43,467 nucleotides of DNA, taken from the NCBI GenBank assembly GCA_022828135.1, contig JAJEJB010000023.1:1-43467 (forward strand), read 5' to 3'. Under the pieces are notes generated by a model, which did no database searches, was not told the origin of the DNA, and worked only from the letters and a program-made list of their open reading frames with translations. Shown in pieces: positions 1-10,122 of the stretch. Both the position numbers and the translations under genes were made by a program. Positions within the stretch are counted from its first letter, which is position 1. Each line of letters begins with the position of its first letter. Origin of the DNA: Acidimicrobiia bacterium. Its GTDB lineage: Bacteria > Actinomycetota > Acidimicrobiia > Acidimicrobiales > Aldehydirespiratoraceae.

Positions 1-1771
1 GGCTGCCGCGGCTGTATGAGCTGTGGGTGTTGATGGTGGCGGTGACCCAGCCGTCGGGTTCGTCGGTGGAGTCGCCGATGGTGGCGATTGTCAGCGTCTT
101 GGAGGTGGTGTTGGCGGCGATGATGACGCTGTGGGTGGTGATGCTGCCGGCGGCGACGTAGCCGCCCGACTGGGTTACTGCGACTCGGACGGTCAACGCG
201 CTGGCCGGCGCGGGGTTGGCGGCGACGGTGAACACCGCGTTGTTGCCCTCGGTGACCGCCGGGGTGCCGGTGACGCTGACGGTAGGTACGGCTGAGACGT
301 CGTCGTCGTTGACGGTGGCGGTGGCTGCCGCCGGGGTGCCGACGGTGTAGCCGCTGCCGTTCTGCACGGTGGCGGTGATCGAGCCGTCGTTCTCGTCGAC
401 GGTGTCCTGGACGGTGCCAACGGTGTAGGTGGCGGCGCCGGAGGTACCGATGGTGACGGTCTTGTTGTTGGCGATGGCTCCGGCGGCGGCGAAGTCTCCG
501 CTCTGGGTGACGGCGAGCGTGACGGTGATGCTGCTGTGGGGCGCCGGGGCAGCGGTGAGGGTGAACACCACGTTGCCGCCTTCGGTGACGGCGGCGTTCG
601 GACCGGTGACGCTCACCGCGGGCACGTCGTCGTCGTTGACGGCGATGGTGGCTGCCGCCGGGCTGCCGACGTTGTAAGCGGCGTCGCTCTGCACGGTGGC
701 GGTGATCGAGCCGTTGGCTTCGTCGCGGCCGTCGTTGACGGTTGCGATGGTGAGAGTCTTGCTGGTATCGCCGGCTGCGAAAGCGACGTTGTGCGTCTTG
801 ACGTTGCCGGCGCTGATGTAGTCGCCGGACTGGGTCACAGCGACACCGACTGTGATGGCGGTCTTGGGTGCCGGGTTGGCGGCGACCGTGAACACGGCGT
901 TGCCGCCTTCGGTGACCGGCGAGACCCCTGTGACCGTGATCTCAGCCATGGGCTCGTCGTCATCGGACACCGCGACGGTGGCGGTGCTCGGCGATCCAAT
1001 GTTGACGTGGTTGCCGCCGACGATGGCGACGGTGATGGTGCCGCCGGGTTCGTCGACGCTGTCGTCGACCGTCTCGATGGTCAGCTTGAGGCTCTTCGTC
1101 GATCCCGCCGTGATGAACATGTTGAGTCTTCCGGTCTGACTCGGCTTCGCGAAGTCGCCTGAATCGGTGACCTGCACCGCGACTGTGCGCAGGGTTCCAG
1201 GGGCTGACGACGCTGTCAGGGTGAACGTCGCGGTGCCGCCCTCGGTGGTGGCCCCGCTGCCGCTGATCGACACGTCGACTGGGGTGAACTTGACGTCGTA
1301 CACGTTGCCTCCGGCGTGCTGCGGACGTCCGACGGTGTACCCCGTGCCCGTGCTCACCGCCACGTAGACTGCGCCGTGGGTCGCCGTGCCGAAATCGCCC
1401 CCATCGACGGTGATGTTCGGACTGTTCTGAATCGCAATGGTGTACTTGGCCGTGGTCGCGTTGGCGGGGAAGGTGAACCGCTGAGTGCCGAGCTGACCGT
1501 TCGGCACCGCGCCGGTGTAGGCTCGGTGCTCGGTGACGCTGAGGTTCACCGTCAGAGCGGCGCTCGGCGCCACTGAAGCTGTCAGCGTGAACGAAGCCGT
1601 CTCGCCCTCGTAGAAGTGTGCAGCGTCGGCTGAGATCGAGATCACCGGAAGCGTCTGCGCCGACGCTTCGCGGCCCATCGTGGCCGTCAGCGCCGACACA
1701 AGCCCCAGCAGCACAAACAGCATCACGGCGACGAGCGGCCAGCGGCGGCTCGGGTGTCGGCGTGGTCTCAC
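1..1771 (-). CDS. Secreted Calx-beta repeat protein (C-terminus beyond window)
   Basis: Reading leftwards from a GTG at 1771 the frame is open to the window edge (590 codons). Residues 1-40 form a signal peptide: an Arg-rich n-region, a hydrophobic core (LVAVMLFVLLGLVSAL) and an ASA-Q cleavage site. The rest consists of five repeats of roughly 100 residues. Each begins with a pattern like VSVTG..AVTEGGNAVFT and ends with a DD linker (VNDDD), which is typical of Calx-beta domains, extracellular Ca2+-binding beta-sandwiches. Frames on the opposite strand are shadows, because only this one gives a coherent domain protein. The likely role is surface adhesion or a cell-wall/extracellular matrix component; the substrate is unknown. 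The start is supported by a hexamer TAGCCT 7 bases upstream and by the signal peptide. The C-terminal anchor or catalytic part, if any, lies outside the window. Confidence 0.85.
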   Translation of the reverse strand, partial: MRPRRHPSRRWPLVAVMLFVLLGLVSALTATMGREASAQTLPVISISADAAHFYEGETASFTLTASVAPSAALTVNLSVTEHRAYTGAVPNGQLGTQRFTFPANATTAKYTIAIQNSPNITVDGGDFGTATHGAVYVAVSTGTGYTVGRPQHAGGNVYDVKFTPVDVSISGSGATTEGGTATFTLTASSAPGTLRTVAVQVTDSGDFAKPSQTGRLNMFITAGSTKSLKLTIETVDDSVDEPGGTITVAIVGGNHVNIGSPSTATVAVSDDDEPMAEITVTGVSPVTEGGNAVFTVAANPAPKTAITVGVAVTQSGDYISAGNVKTHNVAFAAGDTSKTLTIATVNDGRDEANGSITATVQSDAAYNVGSPAAATIAVNDDDVPAVSVTGPNAAVTEGGNVVFTLTAAPAPHSSITVTLAVTQSGDFAAAGAIANNKTVTIGTSGAATYTVGTVQDTVDENDGSITATVQNGSGYTVGTPAAATATVNDDDVSAVPTVSVTGTPAVTEGNNAVFTVAANPAPASALTVRVAVTQSGGYVAAGSITTHSVIIAANTTSKTLTIATIGDSTDEPDGWVTATINTHSSYSRGS

Positions 1772-1778
1772 GGGCGCG

Positions 1779-1784
1779 AGGCTA
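1779..1784 (-). promoter_or_regulatory. Putative -10 (TAGCCT), leaderless start of Calx-beta gene
   Basis: On the minus strand TAGCCT ends 7 bases before the GTG at 1771, which places a predicted transcription start at or next to the start codon. No good Shine-Dalgarno sequence lies in that space. The same geometry recurs at other starts in this window. Confidence 0.4.
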
Positions 1785-1961
1785 CAACACCCCCTCGCGG
1801 CCCTGTGAATACCCGATCCTGGTTCAGATTCCGACGGTGCCACCCGTGGCGCTGATCTCATCGGCGCCGAGGGTGCACCTGAGGCGTGCAAGGCCCGAGC
1901 AGCGAGGCGGGGATCACGCCGATCCCGTCGCTCCTGCGGGCCAGACGGTGCCGGCAGGCGG

Positions 1962-2993
1962 TCAGGCGGCGAGGGGGCGGCCGAAGGGGAGTTCGTCCTG
2001 CCAGGCGGACAGGAACGACTCGGCGGTGTAGCAGGCGCCCAGGAAGGGACCGTCGTCGGAGGTGAGGGCGTCGGCCATCAGGGCCGAGACCGTCGCAGCG
2101 ATCTCGGCGCGTAGCTCGTCGTCGCCGGTGTCGGGGCTGCTCCAGGCCGCGATGGTCGATCCGGCGAGAGCCACGAAGTCGGGCACCGCGGCCACCCCGT
2201 CCCGCCGGCTCACTGCCAGCGCCTTGGACGTGAACGCCAGGCGCCCGCTGGGCACCAGGGCCCGGCACCCGAGCCCCTCGGCGATCCCGTGCTGCACCAC
2301 ACCCATCCTCGATCCGGCGAACACGACGTCGGCGCCGAGGCCCCACAGCTCGGCGGGCTTGCCCAACCCGTCGTCGCTGCCGGCCAGCGCTTCCAGCGCC
2401 TTGTCGCCGTGCTCGGCCCAGGCCTCGGCCAGCGCCGCGGGATCGAAACCGCCGTCGGCGGCCAGCGAGCCCTCGGCGGTGGCCAGGCCCACCACCCGTC
2501 CGCCCCTCTCCGCCACGGCCTCGGCCAGCGCCGGGCCGGTCGCCGAGAAGCCCTCGATCACGGCAGTGCGTCCATCGAGGCCCACCGTCGCGTCGGCGGC
2601 CACGGCCGCCGACAGCCCGTCGCACGCCGCGGCGAAAGCACCCATCCGGCCTACTGTGCGGGGGTCCGTGTCCCTGAGTGGGGCCAGGTCGGCTTCGGCG
2701 ACGCCCTTGGCCGCGTCGGGCAGGTAGGTGCCGTCGGGCACCAGCGCGGCCGCCTCAGCCACGAACGCGGCCACCGCCCCGGCCCTTGCCGGCGCCTCGG
2801 CGCTGATGCCGGCGGAGGCGCCGCTGCGGCGCATGTGCAGCGCCGCGTAGGTGTAGGTCTGGGAGCGGGCCAGGTCCTTGGCGCCGCCCTGCAGCACCTT
2901 GCGGGCCCAGCGCACCGGCCCCGACGCGGCCTCAGCCCCGGCGAGGTCCAGGGCCACGAAGGCGTCGACGTCTCTGAACTTGTGCAGCCTCAT
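1962..2993 (-). CDS. Glu/Leu/Val dehydrogenase-family protein, divergent
   Basis: 343 residues, the length of leucine/valine/phenylalanine dehydrogenases. The C-terminal half shows the NAD-binding Rossmann segment (VIEGFSATGPALAEAVAERG, with GxxxxG in place of the usual GxGxxG). It also shows family-like stretches GADVVFAGS, TSKALAVSRRDGVAAVPDF and LAGSTIAAW, matching the conserved order 'disaster marker / N-T / PD..aNaGG'. In the N-terminal half the glycine-rich segment that normally carries the catalytic lysine (GGAKGGI type) reads GASAGI, so the lysine appears to be missing. This is therefore either an altered oxidoreductase or a non-catalytic homologue. The ATG at 2993 is preceded by TGGAG at 5-base spacing. 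It lies 66 bases downstream of the P450 on the same strand and may share its transcript. The fold is reasonably sure; the substrate is unknown. Confidence 0.6.
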   Translation of the reverse strand: MRLHKFRDVDAFVALDLAGAEAASGPVRWARKVLQGGAKDLARSQTYTYAALHMRRSGASAGISAEAPARAGAVAAFVAEAAALVPDGTYLPDAAKGVAEADLAPLRDTDPRTVGRMGAFAAACDGLSAAVAADATVGLDGRTAVIEGFSATGPALAEAVAERGGRVVGLATAEGSLAADGGFDPAALAEAWAEHGDKALEALAGSDDGLGKPAELWGLGADVVFAGSRMGVVQHGIAEGLGCRALVPSGRLAFTSKALAVSRRDGVAAVPDFVALAGSTIAAWSSPDTGDDELRAEIAATVSALMADALTSDDGPFLGACYTAESFLSAWQDELPFGRPLAA

Positions 2994-3059
2994 GTGCGCT
3001 CCAGTTGACTCACGCCGGCCGCGAGGGGGCGACCGAGAATCTCGGGGTGGTCCGTGCGC

Positions 3060-4385
3060 CTATATGACAGGGTTCTCTCCCGAGATTCCGGCGGAGGCGC
3101 CGTCGAGGATCCGCACCGGCAGCTCCCTCGGGCCGCGTATCTGGCCGGTCGACCATCTAACACCTTCCGGGTCGGCTAGCTCGAAGTCCGGCACCCGGGC
3201 CATCCACTCCTCCAGGGCCACCGTCAGCTCCATGCGGGCCAGGTTCGAGCCGAGGCACCGGTGGATGCCGAGCCCGAAGGCGACATGGCGATTGCGCATG
3301 CGGTCGATCACGAAGGTGCCGGCGTCCTCGAAGGCCTCGGGGTCGCGGTTGGCGGCCGGGAACGGCAGCAGCACCCAGTCGTTGGCCCGCATCGACCGGC
3401 CCGCAAACTCGGCGTCCTTGGCCACGATCCGGGCCATGGTCACCGGTGTGTAGAAGCGCAGGAACTCCTCCACCGCGAACGGCCGCACCGCGGGGTCCTC
3501 CACCCAGCGCCGACGGTCCTCAGGATGCTGGGCCATGTGCCACAGCGCGGCCCCGATGGCCGACCAGGTGGTGTCCACCCCCGCGATGATCAGCAGCGCG
3601 CAGGTGCCCCGAACGTGCTCGTGCTCCAGGGGCCGGCCCGCGATCGTGGCCTGGGTCATGTGGCTGATCAGGTCGTCCTGGGGCTCGGTGGCCCGCTGCG
3701 CGATGAGCTTGTCGAGGTAGAAGTCGATCGAGTCCTCGTACTCGACGTGCAGCTCGGTGCCGGGCTGCTCCATGATCCGGTGGATGAACACCCGGAACTG
3801 GTCGCCGTCGGAGCGGGGCACGCCCAGCATGTCGGCGATCACCCGCACCGGGACGTGCTGGGTGTAGCCGAGGGCGGCGTCCACAATGTCGGTGCGGCCG
3901 GCTTCCACGTCGGCCAGCAGGTCGTCGAGCAATTCGCGGCAAGTCTCGCGGGTGGACTCCCGCTCGGCCTCTATGGGCTTGGGAGCGAAGGCGGGCAGCA
4001 GGAACTCCCGGGCGATGCGATGGAAGGGCGGGTCGCTGGTGATCGGAGGGGCGAACCCCACCGGGGGAGGGATATCGGGTCGGCCGTCGTGCACCACCAC
4101 CCCGTTGGAGCTGAACGTGTCGGTGTCCTTGGCGATGGCGCAGACGTCTTCATGGCGCACCGGCAGCCAGGTCCCGCCGTAGCGGTCGCTGTGGGCCACC
4201 GGACACTCCTGGCGCAACTCGTCCCAGATCTCGGGCGCTCGGGCCGCGTAGCCGGGGTCGACGTGGTCGAAGTCGGTGGCCCAGTCGGCCACGGGTGCCC
4301 GGGGCTTGGGACCGTCGTGGGCGTCGTCGCCGTGGTCCGGCGCACCGTTGGTCGAGGTATCGGCGGTGGGGGTCGTGTAGGTCAT
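3060..4385 (-). CDS. Cytochrome P450
   Basis: 441 residues, a soluble bacterial class I type. The I-helix oxygen-activation motif AGVDTT is at 268-273, the K-helix ExxR at 307-310 (E-F-L-R), and the heme-binding loop FGLGIHRCLGSNLAR at 370-384 with Cys377 as the thiolate ligand. There is no transmembrane segment. The first ~35 residues are polar and probably disordered. The ATG overlaps the TGA of the upstream sulfatase gene by four bases (ATGA), so the two are translationally coupled and probably act on the same substrate. No ferredoxin or ferredoxin reductase gene lies nearby, so redox partners must come from elsewhere. The sequence resembles the CYP families used for terpenoid or aromatic hydroxylation, but the substrate cannot be read from it. 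Confidence 0.93.
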   Translation of the reverse strand: MTYTTPTADTSTNGAPDHGDDAHDGPKPRAPVADWATDFDHVDPGYAARAPEIWDELRQECPVAHSDRYGGTWLPVRHEDVCAIAKDTDTFSSNGVVVHDGRPDIPPPVGFAPPITSDPPFHRIAREFLLPAFAPKPIEAERESTRETCRELLDDLLADVEAGRTDIVDAALGYTQHVPVRVIADMLGVPRSDGDQFRVFIHRIMEQPGTELHVEYEDSIDFYLDKLIAQRATEPQDDLISHMTQATIAGRPLEHEHVRGTCALLIIAGVDTTWSAIGAALWHMAQHPEDRRRWVEDPAVRPFAVEEFLRFYTPVTMARIVAKDAEFAGRSMRANDWVLLPFPAANRDPEAFEDAGTFVIDRMRNRHVAFGLGIHRCLGSNLARMELTVALEEWMARVPDFELADPEGVRWSTGQIRGPRELPVRILDGASAGISGENPVI

Positions 4386-5875
4386 GGTGTCAGGGTCAAC
4401 TCCTCGGCCTCATAGTCCAGCAGACGACGGAACAGGGCGCGCAACTCGTTGCGCCGGCCACGGTCGTTGGCCAGGTTCACCAGCTCGTGGGGATCGTCGC
4501 CGATCTCGTACCACTCGTGGTCGTGGTCGTCGAAGTCGGCATCCACATCGAAGATCTTGCCCTGCTCGTCGGCGGTTCCGTCGCGCCTGATGCCCCCGCC
4601 GATCCCGTAGTAGCGGGCGTACTTGGTGTCGCCGTCGTAGAAGCCGCGCACTGCGTAGCGGGTGTTGCGGATCAGGTCCGACTGGGCGGAGTCCTGGGAG
4701 AACAGTACGAAGTCGCGCACCGACACGGACGGATCGGCCAGTACCGGCGACAGGTCCCGGCCCGACAGGGTGGGCATCTCGCCGACGTCGACTCCTCCCA
4801 ACGCCGCGATGGTGGCCGCCAGGTCCACATGGGTGGCCAGAGCCTCGGTGCGGGCTCCGGCGGGCGCGCCGGGGGCCTTGACGATCAGCGGCACCCCCAT
4901 CACCTCGTCGTACACGCAGGGAAGCTTGGCCCGCAGCCCGTGCGACCCGCAGGCGTCACCGTGGTCGGAGGTGTAGGCGATCACGGTGTCGTCGTACAGG
5001 CCGAGGGCGTCGAGGGCCTCCAGCAGGCGGGCCAGGCTGGCGTCGAGCTCGACGTGAAGCCAGGCGTAGTAGTCGAGGCCCCGCAGCCAGGTGTCGTGGT
5101 CGTCCGCGTCGATGCGGCCCACCACATGCTCCCGGTTACGCACATGGCGCCACGCCCGCTGCACCTCCGGCTTGGTGTGCAGGTCGTCGCCGAAGTTCTC
5201 CGGCAGCCGGTCGAACAGCCGCGGGTAGTCCTCGGGCGGCGGGGTCACCGGCAGGTCGCCGAGACGCATGTTCAGCACCGCGTTGAAGAACTCGGCGAAC
5301 CTGGGATGCTCAGCCTGGTAGCTGAGATGGTCGGCCGGGAACCACATGATGTCGTGGGGGTTGACCAGCGCGACGGTCAGGAACCACGGCCGACCGGTGC
5401 CGTTCTCGCCGGCCCGATCGTTCAGCCAGTCGATGGCCTGGTCGACGATGATCGGGTCGAAGTAGCGGCCCGTGTAGGCGCTGCCCATGAAGTGGACGTC
5501 GTTGCCCTCCCAGTCGAGGTAGCCGTGGGCGGCCATGTCGGGGGTGGCGTCGTGGCCGAGGTGCCACTTGCCCAGATAGCTCGACCGGTAGCCCCGCTCC
5601 GCCAGCAGGCTGCCGATGGTCGGGATGGCCGGGTCGAGCGCGGCGTGGGTGGGGAAGGCGACATTGTCGACCACCCCGTGCTCGGCCAGGTAGCGGCCGG
5701 TGTAGAGGCTGGCCCTCGACGGCGAGCACGGCGAGGCGTGGGTGAAGTAGCGGTCGAAGCTCAGCCCGTCGGCTTGCAGCCGCTCGTGGGCGGGCAGATC
5801 CACCACCCCGTCGAGCCAGCCGTTGCGGCGCTCCTCGTCCGAGACGATCAGCAGGATGTTGGGCCGATCAGCCAC
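4382..5875 (-). CDS. Type I (formylglycine) sulfatase
   Basis: 497 residues. The N-terminal metal-site strand is PNILLIVSDEE. The sulfatase signature CSPSR (Cys50 to Arg54, followed by ASLYTGR) contains the cysteine that is converted to formylglycine. A second metal/substrate segment is YTSDHGDACGSHGL. No signal peptide is visible, so the enzyme is probably cytoplasmic. It should hydrolyse a sulfate ester; choline-sulfatase and arylsulfatase branches share these motifs and I cannot separate them. The start is the GTG at 5875, since no upstream start keeps the family N-terminus. TAGCGT six bases before it suggests its own leaderless promoter in the 33-base gap after prfC. A formylglycine-generating enzyme is not in the window. 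Confidence 0.9.
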   Translation of the reverse strand: MADRPNILLIVSDEERRNGWLDGVVDLPAHERLQADGLSFDRYFTHASPCSPSRASLYTGRYLAEHGVVDNVAFPTHAALDPAIPTIGSLLAERGYRSSYLGKWHLGHDATPDMAAHGYLDWEGNDVHFMGSAYTGRYFDPIIVDQAIDWLNDRAGENGTGRPWFLTVALVNPHDIMWFPADHLSYQAEHPRFAEFFNAVLNMRLGDLPVTPPPEDYPRLFDRLPENFGDDLHTKPEVQRAWRHVRNREHVVGRIDADDHDTWLRGLDYYAWLHVELDASLARLLEALDALGLYDDTVIAYTSDHGDACGSHGLRAKLPCVYDEVMGVPLIVKAPGAPAGARTEALATHVDLAATIAALGGVDVGEMPTLSGRDLSPVLADPSVSVRDFVLFSQDSAQSDLIRNTRYAVRGFYDGDTKYARYYGIGGGIRRDGTADEQGKIFDVDADFDDHDHEWYEIGDDPHELVNLANDRGRRNELRALFRRLLDYEAEELTLTP

Positions 5876-5881
5876 AACCGG

Positions 5882-5887
5882 ACGCTA
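5882..5887 (-). promoter_or_regulatory. Putative -10 (TAGCGT) of sulfatase-P450 unit
   Basis: On the minus strand TAGCGT lies 6 bases before the GTG at 5875, inside the short gap after prfC. Its presence argues that the sulfatase-P450 pair is transcribed independently of prfC. Confidence 0.4.
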
Positions 5888-5908
5888 CCGGCGCTCTACT
5901 CGCTGCCG

Positions 5909-7516
<1,608 letters not shown>

Positions 7517-7601
7517 CCCCCCAGTGTGGCCCGACGGGCCCGTGCTGCCTCGCTCACGGGGTCTACGGTTCTTGTACGAGAGGCCGGTCCAGAGGCGGCG
7601 G

Positions 7602-7609
7602 TATACAAT
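7602..7609 (+). promoter_or_regulatory. Putative -10 region (TATACAAT) of the carboxylase operon
   Basis: TATACAAT is an isolated AT-rich octamer in GC-rich sequence, about 35-40 bases before the GTG at 7644 and upstream of a good ribosome site (GGAGG, 7631-7635). No convincing -35 stands at 17 bases. It lies in the 127-base divergent gap between prfC and the carboxylase operon. Confidence 0.4.
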
Positions 7610-7643
7610 CCGGCCACTGGAGGCGGCGGGGGAGGATCGCTGC

Positions 7644-7979
7644 GTGGCCACGGACGCAGGCGTTGGGCGGCGACGCATCACCGAGGCGCTGGATCTCGAC
7701 ACAGCCTCCCGGCGATGGGTGTGCAACCGGTGCGGGCACGACCTCGGCCCGGCCGAGCGCAACTACAAGGAGGGCTGCCTGGTCTACGACCGGGACCCGC
7801 GGGAGATCCATGTGCCGTTCGATCCCCCAACCGAGTTCGGGTTCAATCCGCATCCCGACTGGTGCAGGATCGTGGAGTTCTACTGCCCTGCCTGCGCGGT
7901 CATGTTCGACGTGGAGTACCTGCCCCCGGGCCATCCCATCACCCACGACATAGAACTCGACCTCGATGCCATCGGCTGA
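7644..7979 (+). CDS. Acetone carboxylase gamma-subunit family protein
   Basis: 111 residues. Two CxxC pairs (Cys27/Cys30 and Cys81/Cys84), with further cysteines at 45 and 74, suggest a bound zinc. The stretch YKEGCLVYDRDPREIHVPF and the following PDWCRIVEFYCPAC agree with the small gamma subunit of acetone carboxylase, which is required by the ATP-dependent carboxylase. It is shorter than the ~168-residue subunit of characterised acetone carboxylases and corresponds to the core domain only. The start is the GTG at 7644 with GGAGG 8 bases upstream; an in-frame extension back to 7410 runs antisense into prfC and was rejected. Its end overlaps the next gene by 14 bases. Here gamma comes first, whereas characterised acetone carboxylase operons place it last. 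Confidence 0.75.
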   Translation: MATDAGVGRRRITEALDLDTASRRWVCNRCGHDLGPAERNYKEGCLVYDRDPREIHVPFDPPTEFGFNPHPDWCRIVEFYCPACAVMFDVEYLPPGHPITHDIELDLDAIG

Positions 7980-10122
7980 CCCCGCCGGGCCGAGTCTGCT
8001 CGACGTGGACATCGGGGGGACGTTCACCGACGCCTTCTTGGTGCTGGGCGGGCGCCAGGCCACCGGCAAGTCGCTGACCACCCACGCCGACCTGTCCGAC
8101 GGCATGATCGAAGCCATCGGCCAGGCCGCCCGACGGCTCGGCTGCGACCCGGCCGACGCCTTCGCGGCGGCCGACGCGGTCAAGTACTCCACCACGGTGG
8201 GCACCAACGCCCTGATCGAGCGCACCGGCCCCAAGGTCGGGCTCATCACCACCGCCGGCCAGGAGGACACCGTCCATGTGGCCCGCTCCCGCTCGTGGGC
8301 CGACGGGATGCCCCTGGAGGTGCAGATCGACCGCACCCGGGCCCAGCGTCCCGACGACCTGGTGCCCCGGTCGCTGCGCGTGGGCGTGCGTGAGCGCATC
8401 GACTGCTTCGGCCAGGTACTCATGCCGCTGAGCACCGACGACGTGCTGGACGCGGTCGACCATCTGGTCCGCCAGGGCGTGCGGGCCATCGCGGTGTGCC
8501 TGGCGTGGTCGTTCATGAACCCGGCCCACGAGCAGCAGGTGGCCGAGATCGTGCGGCGGGAGTACCCCGATTCGGTGCTGGGCCGCTGCCCGGTGCTGCT
8601 GTCGTCGGAGGTGGCCCCCCGCCTCGACGAGTACCGGCGAAGCATCACCACCATCCTCAGCGCGTTCCTGGCCCCCGACACCGAGGAGCACGTCATCGAC
8701 CTCGGCGACCGGTTGCGGGCGCTGGGATGCCGCAAGCCGCTGCTGGTGGCCCGCAACATCGGCGGCGTGGCGTCGCCCAGCCGCACAACCGCCCTGCACC
8801 TGCTGGGCAGCGGTCCGGTGGCCGGACTGGCCGGCGCGGCCGTCATGGCCCGCGACTACGGCCTCGACCGGGTGGTGACCGCCGACATGGGCGGCACCAG
8901 CTTCGACGTCGGCCTGGTGATCGACGGGAAGGACCGCAACTACGAGTTCGACCCGGTCATCGACCGCTGGCGGGTGCATCTGCCGGTGATCGCCAACTAC
9001 TCGATCGGCGCCGGCGGCGGCTCGATCGCGCACCTCACCGACACCGGCGAACTGCGAGTGGGGCCCCGCAGCGCCGGGTCGATGCCCGGTCCGGCCTGCT
9101 ACTCGCAGGGCGGGACCGAACCGACGGTGACCGACGCCGACGTGGTTCTGGGCTTCATCGACCCCGACCGCTTCCTGGGCGGAACCATGCTTCTCAGTCG
9201 GCGCAGAGCCGAGCGGGCTCTGCAGCGCTGCATCGCCGACCCGCTCGGCATCGACGTGTCGGAAGCCGCGGTGCGGGTGCGGCGTCTGATCGACGGCGTG
9301 ATGGGCCAGGAGATCTACCGCCAGACCGCGCTGGAGGGCCACGACCCCCGCGACTTCACCATGTTCGCTTTCGGCGGAGCCGGGCCGGTGCACGCCGCCG
9401 CGGTGGCCGACTACGCCGACGTTCGCACCGTGGCCACGTTCCCCCACGGCAGTGAGTTCAACGCCTACGGGGTGGCCACCATGCCGGTGATGCAGACCTA
9501 CGAGCGCACCCGCATGATCCAGTTGTTCGACGGGGACTCCTACACCGACGAGGCCGACGCCTTCAACGAGGTGGTGCGGGGACTCCTGACCCTGGCCGAG
9601 CGGGACATGGCCGAGGAGGGCTTCGGCCTCGACTCGGTGACCCTGCGGCTGGAGCTGGACATGAACTACGGGGGCCAGCACCACACCGTGCGGCTCGACT
9701 CGCCCCGGCTGCTCCTGGAGAGCGCCGAGGATGTGGTGGCGGTGTGCGACGCCTTCAACGAGGTGTTCGCGGCGGCCTACGGGGCCGGATCGATCCACCC
9801 ATACGGCGGGATCCTGGTCCAGCTGTTCCGGCTGGTCGCCGGCGCCTCCGGTTACCGGCTGGAGGCCCGGCCCCGCACGGTCGGTGCAGCCGCCACCAAC
9901 GGAGAGTCGCCGGGCCATGTCACCCGGGAGGTCAGCTGGCCGGGCATCGGCGCGATCGACACTCCTGTCTACGACCGGGCCGGCCTTCCCGATGGGTTCT
10001 CAGCCGAGGGTCCGGCGTTGATGGAGGACGTCGACACGGTGGTGGCGGTGCCGCCCGGCTGGAGCTACGTCCTCGACGAGCAGCGCACCGGCTGGCTCAC
10101 GTCATCGGAGGCCGGCCCATGA
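7966..10122 (+). CDS. Hydantoinase A / acetone carboxylase beta-subunit family protein
   Basis: 718 residues, matching the ~717 of acetone carboxylase beta. The N-terminal ASKHA-type phosphate loop DVDIGGTFTDAF (13-24) marks the nucleotide-binding N-terminal domain of the hydantoinase A/oxoprolinase family. STTVGTNALIERTG, GSGPVAGLAGA, ADMGGTSFDVG and the FAFGGAGPVHA block follow in the family order. In acetone carboxylase this subunit handles ATP-dependent phosphorylation of the substrate while alpha binds the metal. The segment RSRSWADGMPLEVQIDR is closer to the acetone/acetophenone carboxylase branch than to 5-oxoprolinase. It overlaps gamma by 14 bases and the next gene by four (ATGA), so the three form one translational unit. 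The exact substrate (ketone, hydantoin or lactam) is not readable. Confidence 0.85.
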   Translation: MPSADPAGPSLLDVDIGGTFTDAFLVLGGRQATGKSLTTHADLSDGMIEAIGQAARRLGCDPADAFAAADAVKYSTTVGTNALIERTGPKVGLITTAGQEDTVHVARSRSWADGMPLEVQIDRTRAQRPDDLVPRSLRVGVRERIDCFGQVLMPLSTDDVLDAVDHLVRQGVRAIAVCLAWSFMNPAHEQQVAEIVRREYPDSVLGRCPVLLSSEVAPRLDEYRRSITTILSAFLAPDTEEHVIDLGDRLRALGCRKPLLVARNIGGVASPSRTTALHLLGSGPVAGLAGAAVMARDYGLDRVVTADMGGTSFDVGLVIDGKDRNYEFDPVIDRWRVHLPVIANYSIGAGGGSIAHLTDTGELRVGPRSAGSMPGPACYSQGGTEPTVTDADVVLGFIDPDRFLGGTMLLSRRRAERALQRCIADPLGIDVSEAAVRVRRLIDGVMGQEIYRQTALEGHDPRDFTMFAFGGAGPVHAAAVADYADVRTVATFPHGSEFNAYGVATMPVMQTYERTRMIQLFDGDSYTDEADAFNEVVRGLLTLAERDMAEEGFGLDSVTLRLELDMNYGGQHHTVRLDSPRLLLESAEDVVAVCDAFNEVFAAAYGAGSIHPYGGILVQLFRLVAGASGYRLEARPRTVGAAATNGESPGHVTREVSWPGIGAIDTPVYDRAGLPDGFSAEGPALMEDVDTVVAVPPGWSYVLDEQRTGWLTSSEAGP

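Noticed and set aside
23..1162. Plus-strand frames with Gly/Asp/Val repeats at the left edge
   Set aside because: They are the reverse reading of the Calx-beta repeats. The minus-strand frame has a signal peptide and recognisable domains.
1913..1927. Possible terminator hairpin GGGATC/GATCCC after the dehydrogenase-like gene
   Set aside because: The stem is short and not followed by a T-run on the relevant strand; kept out of the feature list.
7517..7762. N-terminal extension of prfC
   Set aside because: It is low-complexity, absent from RF3 proteins, and would overlap the promoter and start of the divergent carboxylase operon.
7939..9918. Minus-strand open frame of 659 codons opposite the carboxylase beta gene
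   Set aside because: It is a shadow of the beta gene: composition is His/Gly/Val-rich, with no domain pattern and no plausible ribosome site.
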